5,264 nucleotides of DNA from Deltaproteobacteria bacterium (GTDB lineage Bacteria; Desulfobacterota; BSN033; UBA1163). The notes under the pieces are model-generated. The model made no database searches and was not told where the DNA came from. It saw only the letters and a program-made list of their open reading frames with translations. The position numbers and the translations under genes were made by a program. How positions within the stretch are numbered: position 1 is the first letter of the stretch; each line of letters starts with the position of its first letter. Below, piece by piece: positions 1 to 5,264 of this stretch. Location: assembly GCA_016875155.1 (NCBI GenBank), contig VGSD01000233.1, positions 1 to 5,264 of the forward strand, given 5' to 3'.

Positions 1-1
1 C

Positions 2-802
2 GCCAGCCTCGCCCTGATCAATCCAGGCGATGAAGTCATCATCCCGGATCCATTTTTCGTGATGTACGAGTATCAGGTCCTCCTCATGGGAGGGATTCCG
101 GTTTTTGTGGATACCTATCCTGATTTTTGTTTGAGGGAAGAAGAGTTTATCAAGAAAATTTCAAAAAAAACCAAATTCATCATCATCAACAGCCCGAATA
201 ATCCCACAGGAGCCATCTATCCAAAGGAAGACCTGATGACCGTTATCAGAATCGCTCGAGAGCGGGATCTTCTGATTCTCTCTGATGACATCTATGACAA
301 TTTTGTCTTTGATGGACCCTCTTGCCCTTGTATTGGACAGCTCTATGAAAAGACGCTGACCTTTGGCGGATTCTCTAAGGGCTGGGCCATGACAGGTTGG
401 CGTTTGGGTTATGTGGCAGGCCCAAAGGAAATTCTCCAGCAGATGATCACGCTTCAACAATATACCTTCTCCAGCATCAACTCCTTTGCACAGAAGGCCG
501 CTGTCAAAGCGCTTGATTTTGATGTTGGGGATTATATCAGGGGATACAAAAGAAAAAGAGATATCATCTATGAGGGGCTGAGGGAAAAATTTAATGTCCG
601 AAAACCGAAGGGGGCCTTCTATATCTTTCCAGAGGTCCCCGGAAGAGACGCGGAACTATTTGTGGAGAAAGCCATTCAAAACAATCTCTTCATCGTCCCG
701 GGAAGTGTCTTCTCCAAGAGAAACACCCACGTGAGGATCTCTTTTGCCGCATCCGATGAAACCCTCTTCAAAGGAATTGAGGTTCTCAACCGAATCGGTT
801 AA
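2..802 (+). CDS. Class I/II PLP-dependent aminotransferase, partial (N-terminus off the left edge)
   Basis: This is a fold-type I aminotransferase of the aspartate/aromatic family, cytoplasmic, transferring an amino group between an amino acid and a 2-oxoacid through PLP. The reading frame is open from base 2 to a TAA stop at 800-802, giving 266 visible residues. Against a usual length near 380-400, about 110-130 N-terminal residues are missing. The GTG at 59 and ATG at 62 lie inside the conserved core (INPGDEVIIPDP precedes them), so they are not starts. Visible motifs are PNNPTG (residues 65-70, substrate-binding Asn67), SDDIYD (Asp95 to the pyridine nitrogen, Tyr98), FSKGWAMTGWRLGY with Schiff-base Lys126 (codon 377-379) and phosphate-contacting Arg134, and HVRISFA near the C-terminus with Arg245 for the substrate carboxylate. 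Substrate cannot be read from the sequence. The downstream iorAB pair makes an aromatic amino acid donor likely, but aspartate or alanine specificity remains possible. Family call is firm; substrate is inference. Confidence 0.95.
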   Translation, partial: ASLALINPGDEVIIPDPFFVMYEYQVLLMGGIPVFVDTYPDFCLREEEFIKKISKKTKFIIINSPNNPTGAIYPKEDLMTVIRIARERDLLILSDDIYDNFVFDGPSCPCIGQLYEKTLTFGGFSKGWAMTGWRLGYVAGPKEILQQMITLQQYTFSSINSFAQKAAVKALDFDVGDYIRGYKRKRDIIYEGLREKFNVRKPKGAFYIFPEVPGRDAELFVEKAIQNNLFIVPGSVFSKRNTHVRISFAASDETLFKGIEVLNRIG

Positions 803-857
803 GATTTTATTAATTTTGGTTCTTCAGGTTTTTGTGTGGATATTCAATCCCCCTTTT

Positions 858-920
858 AACCCCTCCCTGCCGGCAGGCAGGCACCCCTCCCCTTAATGTA
901 AGGGGAGGCTGGGTGGGGTT
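858..920. repeat. Nested GC-rich inverted repeat (REP/MITE-like palindromic element)
   Basis: This element fills most of the 157-bp gap between the aminotransferase and iorA. An inner perfect 9-bp stem pairs CCTCCCCTT (886-894) with AAGGGGAGG (900-908) around a 5-base loop. An outer arm AACCCCTCCC (858-867) pairs with GGGTGGGGTT (911-920) with one mismatch. Between the left arms lies a perfect 12-bp palindrome CCTGCCGGCAGG (866-877), followed by a further GCAGG-like copy. No T-run follows either side, so a simple intrinsic terminator is not supported. The architecture resembles dispersed intergenic palindromes of bacterial genomes. Whether it is repeated elsewhere in this genome cannot be seen from one copy. 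If transcribed it would form a strong hairpin in the mRNA between the two genes. Confidence 0.7.
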
Positions 921-944
921 ATTGTAGAGGGGAGTGGAAGGGGC

Positions 945-949
945 GGAGG
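945..949 (+). promoter_or_regulatory. Ribosome binding site of iorA
   Basis: GGAGG, within GCGGAGGAAAGG, sits 10 bases before the ATG at 960. It supports that start over later in-frame ATGs. I saw no convincing promoter between 803 and 944, so transcription may come from upstream of the aminotransferase. Confidence 0.8.
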
Positions 950-959
950 AAAGGTAACA

Positions 960-3065
960 ATGTCAAATAAGGAAGAAAAGATAGTTCTCGGAAATGAAGC
1001 CATTGCCAGAGGAATCGTGGAGAGTGGATGTCATTTCTTCGCTGCTTATCCAGGAACTCCCAGTTCGGAAATCCTCCCTGCCATCGTCCGTTTTAAAAAG
1101 GAGAATAACCTCGACATTTATGTGGAATGGTCCACCAATGAAAAAGTTGCTTTCGAAAATGCATTGGTGGCCACTTACACAGGGAAGCGGGCTGCCGTAG
1201 CCATGAAACAGGTGGGGCTCAATGTAGCCACAGACCCATTGATGAGTGCAGCCTATATCGGAACCATCGGTGGTTTTGTCATCATCAGTTGCGATGATCC
1301 CGGACCTTTCTCATCTCAGACCGAGCAGGACACCCGCTTCATGGCAATGTTTGCGAAGGTTCCGGTTCTCGATCCAGCCAATCCAAAAGAGGCCCAGAAG
1401 ATGTTACCCATGGCCTTCAATCTTTCGGAGAAATACCAGATCCCTGTCATTCTCCGTCCGGTGTTAAGGGTCTCTCACGCCCAGCAGACCATCACCTACA
1501 ATCCCATCGCGAGAATTGAGAGGAAAGCCAATTTCGAGCACAACCCACAGCGTTGGAGCGCAACACCAAGATTCCGATTCATCCTTCACAAACAGCTTAA
1601 TGAAAAGCTTAAAAATATTGCGGAAGAGTTCAATTCGATGACCGCACTCAATTTTATTGAGAACGATAAGGACAGAGCGGCTTTTGGAATCATTACCAGT
1701 GGAATCGGTTACTCCATCGGTCGGGATATCTTATTTGAATTGGGTCTCCAGGAGAAAATCCCGGTTCTAAAGATTGGGACTCCCTACCCTCTTCCCGTTG
1801 AGTTTGTGGAGTCCTTCATCGAAAAATGTGATCATGTCCTCATCCTCGAGGAAACCGAACCAGTCATCGAATTTCAGATCAGAGACAAATCAAAGATCAT
1901 TGGCCGATTGGACGGAACCATTCCTAATGAAGGAGAGATGCTTCCTGAAATCATCACCCGTGTGATATCAGACCTCTGCAAAAAGTTCTCCATCCCTGTG
2001 CCTGAAGTGACTTCCACGGCTCCACTTGAGAAGATGGTGGCTGACCTCGGCCTTCCCGTCCGCAGACCGACACTCTGCTCGGGATGTCCTCACCGGGCTT
2101 CTTTCTTCGCCTTGAAAAAGGCTTTTCCGAAGGGGATCTTTCCAAGCGATATCGGCTGCTACACGCTCGGAATGAATCTCGAAGCCGTCGATACCTGCCA
2201 TGACATGGGAGCCGCCGTCACGTTTGCCAGCGGCCTCTATCAGGCTTATCACCAAGAAGGTAGAGACATTCCCATCTTTGCCACCATTGGAGATTCAACC
2301 TTCTATCATTCTGGAGCCCCTGGACTCTTAAACGCCGTTTACAATGGGGCCAGATTTATTCTTGTCATCCTCGACAATTCCATTACAGCCATGACCGGGA
2401 TGCAACCCACTCCGGAATCCGGAATGACAGCGGACGGCCATCCCGGTAAAGCCCTTTCGATTGAAGAATTGGTAAAAGGCTGTGGTGTTAAATACTTGAA
2501 GGTGGTCAATCCTTATGATATCAAAGGTCTGATCAAGGAAGCCGAAAAAGCATATCAATATACTCTGAAACCAGAGGGAGGGATGGCTGTTATTATTACT
2601 CGCTACCCCTGCATCATCTACCAAAAAGATCAACTCAAAGTAAACCCCATTAAGGTCGATATCCGCCATACCCCTCCCCCCGAAAAGGGATTGGGTCAGG
2701 TGAAAAGCAGAGAAATGGATCAATCCCTTCTGCCTGAGTATCGGGAAGAAGCATGCGTTCAATGTGATACCTGTATGATCCAGTGCCCTGAGCAAGCAAT
2801 CTCAAGAGTGGAAGATCGTTATGTTGTTGATTACAGCAAATGTACAGGGTGTCGGGTTTGTGTCCAGGAATGTCCAACCGGCGCCATGGATATGCCTGAG
2901 GTGGGCGCCTGTATCGGTTGTGGTTACTGTCTCAAACGATTCGAGTGTCCTTCCCTAGTCAGAGGAGAGGATGGCCGTGTGAAAATTGACCGGTTGACCT
3001 GCGTGGACTGCGGCCTCTGCCTGGCAGCCTGCTGCCAGGGCGCAATCTATCGAGTTTCACCATAA
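960..3065 (+). CDS. iorA: Indolepyruvate ferredoxin oxidoreductase, alpha subunit, with extended 4Fe-4S tail
   Basis: This is the catalytic subunit of the oxygen-sensitive enzyme that converts aryl-2-oxoacids (indolepyruvate, phenylpyruvate, 4-hydroxyphenylpyruvate) plus CoA to arylacetyl-CoA and CO2, reducing ferredoxin in the cytoplasm. The 701 residues read in order as follows. The N-terminal pyrimidine domain (about 8-180) has AAYPGTPSSEI (28-38) and WSTNEKVAFE, with Glu61 a candidate TPP-activating residue. A middle transketolase-C-like domain spans about 240-340. The TPP domain (about 365-550) has LCSGCPHR (372-379), SDIGCYTLG (396-404), and GDS (444-446) with Asp445 through DN (472-473) as the Mg-TPP motif. 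The tail (595-701) has four 4Fe-4S cysteine sets: C599/602/605/609, C628/631/634/638, C651/654/657/663 and C681/684/687/691. The last two match the usual IorA tail. The first two look like an added ferredoxin domain and explain a length above the usual roughly 590-650 residues. In the fourth set Cys692 replaces the common Pro. iorB follows 29 bases downstream. Family assignment is very secure; the preferred aryl substrate is inferred. Confidence 0.97.
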   Translation: MSNKEEKIVLGNEAIARGIVESGCHFFAAYPGTPSSEILPAIVRFKKENNLDIYVEWSTNEKVAFENALVATYTGKRAAVAMKQVGLNVATDPLMSAAYIGTIGGFVIISCDDPGPFSSQTEQDTRFMAMFAKVPVLDPANPKEAQKMLPMAFNLSEKYQIPVILRPVLRVSHAQQTITYNPIARIERKANFEHNPQRWSATPRFRFILHKQLNEKLKNIAEEFNSMTALNFIENDKDRAAFGIITSGIGYSIGRDILFELGLQEKIPVLKIGTPYPLPVEFVESFIEKCDHVLILEETEPVIEFQIRDKSKIIGRLDGTIPNEGEMLPEIITRVISDLCKKFSIPVPEVTSTAPLEKMVADLGLPVRRPTLCSGCPHRASFFALKKAFPKGIFPSDIGCYTLGMNLEAVDTCHDMGAAVTFASGLYQAYHQEGRDIPIFATIGDSTFYHSGAPGLLNAVYNGARFILVILDNSITAMTGMQPTPESGMTADGHPGKALSIEELVKGCGVKYLKVVNPYDIKGLIKEAEKAYQYTLKPEGGMAVIITRYPCIIYQKDQLKVNPIKVDIRHTPPPEKGLGQVKSREMDQSLLPEYREEACVQCDTCMIQCPEQAISRVEDRYVVDYSKCTGCRVCVQECPTGAMDMPEVGACIGCGYCLKRFECPSLVRGEDGRVKIDRLTCVDCGLCLAACCQGAIYRVSP

Positions 3066-3082
3066 GGTGAACTAATTACATC

Positions 3083-3087
3083 AAGGA
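3083..3087 (+). promoter_or_regulatory. Ribosome binding site that decides the iorB start
   Basis: AAGGA lies 7 bases before the ATG at 3095, within the 29-base iorA-iorB gap. The alternative in-frame ATGs at 3134, 3143 and 3155 have no comparable Shine-Dalgarno sequence; only a weak GGA precedes 3143. This favours 3095 although the residues after it come from a tandem repeat. Confidence 0.65.
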
Positions 3088-3094
3088 AATCTTT

Positions 3095-3727
3095 ATGAAT
3101 TCACAATCCGAATTCCGCAATCCGAAATCCGAAATGGAAAAGATGAATATCAACATGATCATTTCTGGTGTAGGTGGACAGGGCGTTCTCCTGGTGACCC
3201 GAATTTTCTCCGACTTTGCTCTCCGGGAAGGCTATGCTGTAATCGGATCAGAGGACCACGGCATGAGCCAGCGGGGTGGCTCGGTGATTACCCATCTGAA
3301 GATTGGGAATTTTAATAGCCCCCTCGTGAAAAGGGGAAGCGCTGACATTCTCTTATCCCTCGAAAGGAATGAGGCCTTAAAAACCTTGCACTACCTCAGA
3401 CCTTCTACGAATGGTCAATACGGGGGCCTCGGTTTTATCAACGCTTCCGATCCAAACTATATGAACGATCAGATAAGAAATTACTTGAAGGAGAAGGGGA
3501 TTCAAATTTACATATTCTCCGCGGACAACATAGCCAAGGGAATGGGATCCGTTCAATCGACGAACATTGCCTTGATCGGTTTTTCTTCTGCCCATCCCAG
3601 ATTTCCTTTCCCATCCGACAAAATGAGACAATCCATTGACCGTGTCACCCCTGTGAAATTTCGGGAAGTGAGTTTAAAAATTTTTGACCAGGGTTTCATC
3701 GAGGGCCAAAAAATAATAAAACAGTAA
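3095..3727 (+). CDS. iorB: Indolepyruvate ferredoxin oxidoreductase, beta subunit
   Basis: This is the small gamma-type subunit of the 2-oxoacid:ferredoxin oxidoreductase family and partner of IorA in the aryl-2-oxoacid oxidising complex. The domain begins at MNINMIISGVGGQGVLL, with the glycine-rich GVGGQG loop at residues 25-30. It continues with SEDHGMSQRGGSV (52-64), which is characteristic of this subunit, and GSVQSTNIALIGF (151-163). It has no iron-sulfur cysteine motif, as expected for IorB. At 210 residues it is slightly longer than the usual roughly 190-200. The excess is the N-terminal stretch MNSQSEFRNPKSE, encoded by a 7-bp tandem repeat. The ATG at 3095 is chosen for its AAGGA site; 3143 or 3155 would begin directly at the conserved domain and remain possible. 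It is almost certainly co-transcribed with iorA, 29 bases upstream. No clear terminator hairpin with a T-run follows the stop. Confidence 0.95.
   Translation: MNSQSEFRNPKSEMEKMNINMIISGVGGQGVLLVTRIFSDFALREGYAVIGSEDHGMSQRGGSVITHLKIGNFNSPLVKRGSADILLSLERNEALKTLHYLRPSTNGQYGGLGFINASDPNYMNDQIRNYLKEKGIQIYIFSADNIAKGMGSVQSTNIALIGFSSAHPRFPFPSDKMRQSIDRVTPVKFREVSLKIFDQGFIEGQKIIKQ
3098..3132 (+). repeat. 7-bp tandem repeat inside the iorB 5' coding end
   Basis: There are five consecutive 7-base units: AATTCAC (3098), AATCCGA (3105), ATTCCGC (3112), AATCCGA (3119) and AATCCGA (3126). Three are identical and two are degenerate. The array has no stop in the iorB frame and encodes NSQSEFRNPKSE. Short repeats of this AATCCGA/ATTCCGC type are, from memory, common between genes in some uncultured anaerobes; I cannot verify copies elsewhere in this genome. 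Confidence 0.75.
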
Positions 3728-3788
3728 TCCTTCTCAACATTTCCTCTCTATCTCTTTGTCTTAATACTCGATCGACTCCCGTCTATAT

Positions 3789-3817
3789 TTGACAATTCGT
3801 CAATAAAAGGATATCCT
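3789..3817 (+). promoter_or_regulatory. Sigma70-type promoter of the HtrA protease gene
   Basis: A perfect -35 hexamer TTGACA (3789-3794) is followed, after exactly 17 bases, by TATCCT (3812-3817), which matches the -10 consensus at four of six positions. Transcription would start near 3824-3826, leaving a leader of about 22-24 bases that carries the ribosome binding site. This separates the protease gene from iorAB transcriptionally. An alternative -10 slightly downstream (TTTAAT, 3818-3823) has poor spacing. Confidence 0.6.
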
Positions 3818-3821
3818 TTTA
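3789..3821. promoter_or_regulatory. Two abutting dyads overlapping the promoter (candidate operator)
   Basis: TTGAC-AATTC-GTCAA (3789-3803) is an inverted repeat covering the -35 box. Directly adjoining it, TAAAAGGATATCCTTTTA (3804-3821) is a perfect 18-bp palindrome covering the -10 box. Binding at either would compete with RNA polymerase, as expected for a repressor-controlled stress gene. The second dyad lies upstream of the predicted transcription start, so it would act as DNA rather than as an RNA hairpin. No regulator is identified. Confidence 0.5.
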
Positions 3822-3834
3822 ATATCAGTACGTT

Positions 3835-3839
3835 GGAGG
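3835..3839 (+). promoter_or_regulatory. Ribosome binding site of the HtrA protease gene
   Basis: GGAGG lies 8 bases before the ATG at 3848. The strong match and the signal-sequence-like residues that follow fix this start. Confidence 0.85.
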
Positions 3840-3847
3840 AACGAAAA

Positions 3848-5264
3848 ATGAACAAGAAAATAGTTAAAAAATTGATCCTTGGCCTTTCGTTAACGGTTCT
3901 TCTCTTTGGTCTTTTTTTCTGCATAGATAAAGACAAGGCCAATTCACTTCCTAAAAATAATAAGTTATCGACGGCCAGGTCATTAGGACAAGCTTTTGTC
4001 GAGGTATCAAAGAAAGTTCAACCATCTGTCGTCAATATTACAACGGAAAAGACGGTCACGATCAAGCCATGGGAAAGATTCGGAGAAGATTTCTTTAAGG
4101 GCAGCCCTTTTGAAGATTTCTTTAAAGGGTTCGGTAGTCCCAGGGAAAGAGGAAAGGAATTTCGGCACCGCCAGAGAAGCGGCGGATCGGGGGTCATCGT
4201 TGATAAAGAAGGCTATGTTCTCACGAATAACCATGTGATCGAAGGAGCGGACAAGGTCAAAGTTCGCCTCAACGACGGAAGGGAATTTGTTGCAACGATC
4301 AAAGGTCAGGACTCCCGGACGGATCTGGCAGTACTTCATATTAAGGCAAAAGATCTTCCTGTGGCTACTCTGGGAGATTCGGATAAACTCGAAGTTGGCG
4401 AGTGGGCGATTGCGATCGGAAGCCCCTTTGGCTTGGAGCACACGGTTACGGTCGGCGTGATCAGCGCCAAAGGACGGTCCGGACTTGGAACGGGGACTTA
4501 CGAAGACTTCGTCCAGACGGATGCCTCCATCAACCCGGGCAACAGTGGCGGTCCGCTCTGTAATATCGACGGCGAAGTGGTCGGAATCAATGCCATGATC
4601 ATCCAGCCCGGAACAGGGATCGGTTTTGCCATCCCTATTAATATGGCAAAGCAGATATTGAACGATCTCATCAAAACAGGCAAGGTCGTTCGTCCCTGGT
4701 TGGGAATCAGCGTCCAGGATATCACGCCCGAGATGATGGAACACTTCAAACTGAAGGAGAAGGAGGGGGTGCTCGTCGGTCAGATCTATTCAGATACCGG
4801 CGCTGAAAAGGCAGGATTGGCATCCGGTGATATCATTAAAGCGGTGGATGACAAGCCGGTTAAAAATGTGAGCGAACTGGTCAAAGAGATCCAGAAGAAA
4901 AAAGTCGGCCAGAAAGTGAAATTGTCCATTTTGAGGGATGGAAAGGCAGTGACGATTGAGGTCACCACTTCTGCCATGCCCGACAAGGCCGAATTGCAAA
5001 AGGAGAAGGAAGGAGAGGAAAAAATAGGGGCAAGGCTTCAGGAACTGACACCTCAGCTGGCGAATCGCTATAAAATTAGTGGAGTCAAACAGGGTTTGGT
5101 TGTCACTGGAGTGGAAGACGGAAGTCTCGCCGACGAAATTGGTCTCAAGGAAGGGGATGTGATTCTCGAGATCAACCGGAAGAAGATCGAGTCATTGAAG
5201 GATTTTGAAAAGGCGATGAAAGACGCCAATCCTGAAAAAGGAATTCTCTTTCACCTCCATCGAA
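3848..5264 (+). CDS. DegP/DegQ (HtrA)-family periplasmic serine endoprotease, partial (C-terminus off the right edge)
   Basis: This is an envelope protein quality-control protease that degrades or chaperones misfolded periplasmic proteins. The frame runs open for 472 codons to the window end. Families of this shape usually total about 480-500 residues, so probably only the last strands of PDZ2 are missing. Residues 1-25 are a signal peptide or membrane anchor: KK-rich start, then hydrophobic LILGLSLTVLLFGLFF. Cys25 lies in FFC, which is not a valid lipobox. The trypsin-like domain (about 45-280) has a complete triad: His129 in LTNNHV, Asp159 in SRTDLAVL, Ser233 in GNSGGPL. The 30- and 74-residue spacings match DegP. 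A phenylalanine-rich LA loop (74-95) carries EDFFKG twice. PDZ1 covers about 283-375 (WLGISVQ at its start) and PDZ2 about 393-472. It has its own promoter and sits downstream of iorAB without an obvious functional link. DegP, DegQ and MucD subtypes cannot be separated here. Confidence 0.95.
   Translation, partial: MNKKIVKKLILGLSLTVLLFGLFFCIDKDKANSLPKNNKLSTARSLGQAFVEVSKKVQPSVVNITTEKTVTIKPWERFGEDFFKGSPFEDFFKGFGSPRERGKEFRHRQRSGGSGVIVDKEGYVLTNNHVIEGADKVKVRLNDGREFVATIKGQDSRTDLAVLHIKAKDLPVATLGDSDKLEVGEWAIAIGSPFGLEHTVTVGVISAKGRSGLGTGTYEDFVQTDASINPGNSGGPLCNIDGEVVGINAMIIQPGTGIGFAIPINMAKQILNDLIKTGKVVRPWLGISVQDITPEMMEHFKLKEKEGVLVGQIYSDTGAEKAGLASGDIIKAVDDKPVKNVSELVKEIQKKKVGQKVKLSILRDGKAVTIEVTTSAMPDKAELQKEKEGEEKIGARLQELTPQLANRYKISGVKQGLVVTGVEDGSLADEIGLKEGDVILEINRKKIESLKDFEKAMKDANPEKGILFHLHR
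4085..4129 (+). repeat. Short internal duplication in the protease LA loop
   Basis: Two near-identical 18-base units, at 4085-4102 and 4112-4129, both encode EDFFKG and are separated by codons for SPF. They differ only at synonymous third positions. Phenylalanine-rich segments here are normal for HtrA proteins; the near-exact duplication at DNA level suggests a recent small local duplication. Confidence 0.6.

Noticed and set aside
816..846. Possible sigma70 promoter for iorA (TTGGTT with TATTCA)
   Set aside because: The spacing is 19 bases and the -10 box matches consensus at only three of six positions, which is too weak to list.
858..920. Intrinsic terminator for the aminotransferase gene
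   Set aside because: The stem is strong, but neither strand has a T-run directly after it. The sequence after the + strand stem is GGCTGGGTGG and then GGGTTATTG.
2328..2795. A 155-codon open frame on the minus strand inside iorA
   Set aside because: It is antisense to the TPP domain and linker of IorA, has no recognisable motif, and has no ribosome binding site that I can support.
3728..3788. Terminator or small gene after iorB
   Set aside because: The stretch is pyrimidine-rich, with no stable hairpin and T-run and no start codon with a ribosome binding site; I see nothing to annotate.
3911..3922. Lipoprotein lipobox at Cys25 of the HtrA protein
   Set aside because: The residues before the cysteine are LFF. 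Phe at -1 does not fit the small-residue requirement of signal peptidase II.
4007..4744. A 245-codon open frame on the minus strand opposite the HtrA gene
   Set aside because: It lies entirely antisense to a protease with an intact catalytic triad and PDZ domains. Its translation shows no recognisable domain, and its length follows from the codon bias of the real gene.

Overview
The window looks like ordinary chromosome from an anaerobic bacterium. The main evidence is an oxygen-sensitive, ferredoxin-linked 2-oxoacid oxidoreductase (IorA/IorB). The clustered 4Fe-4S motifs, moderate GC content and intergenic GC-rich palindromes and short tandem repeats resemble what I recall from Desulfobacterota (former Deltaproteobacteria) and related uncultured lineages. 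That taxonomic placement is inference. All genes are on the + strand.

Layout. (1) Positions 2-802 hold the C-terminal two thirds of a fold-type I, PLP-dependent class I/II aminotransferase, cut by the left edge. (2) Positions 803-959 are an intergenic stretch dominated by a 63-bp GC-rich nested inverted repeat (858-920), followed by the iorA ribosome binding site. (3) Positions 960-3065 are iorA, the catalytic TPP subunit of indolepyruvate ferredoxin oxidoreductase. It has an unusually cysteine-rich C-terminus with four 4Fe-4S motifs. (4) Positions 3095-3727 are iorB, the small subunit, whose first codons consist of a 7-bp tandem repeat. (5) Positions 3728-3847 hold a sigma70-type promoter embedded in two abutting DNA dyads. 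(6) Positions 3848-5264 are a DegP/DegQ (HtrA)-type periplasmic serine protease with two PDZ domains, cut by the right edge a little before its expected end.

How the genes work together. The aminotransferase would convert an amino acid to its 2-oxoacid. IorAB would then oxidatively decarboxylate an aryl-2-oxoacid (indolepyruvate, phenylpyruvate or 4-hydroxyphenylpyruvate) to the arylacetyl-CoA, reducing ferredoxin. The adjacency therefore suggests an aromatic amino acid catabolic unit, or the reverse reductive route from arylacetates to aromatic amino acids. The HtrA protease has its own promoter and appears to be a separate envelope protein quality-control unit.

I found no tRNA, rRNA, CRISPR array, transposase or clearly novel defence or biosynthetic system. 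The points worth a second look are the four-cluster IorA tail, the repeat that became coding sequence at the iorB start, the nested palindromic element before iorA, and the double-dyad promoter of the protease gene.
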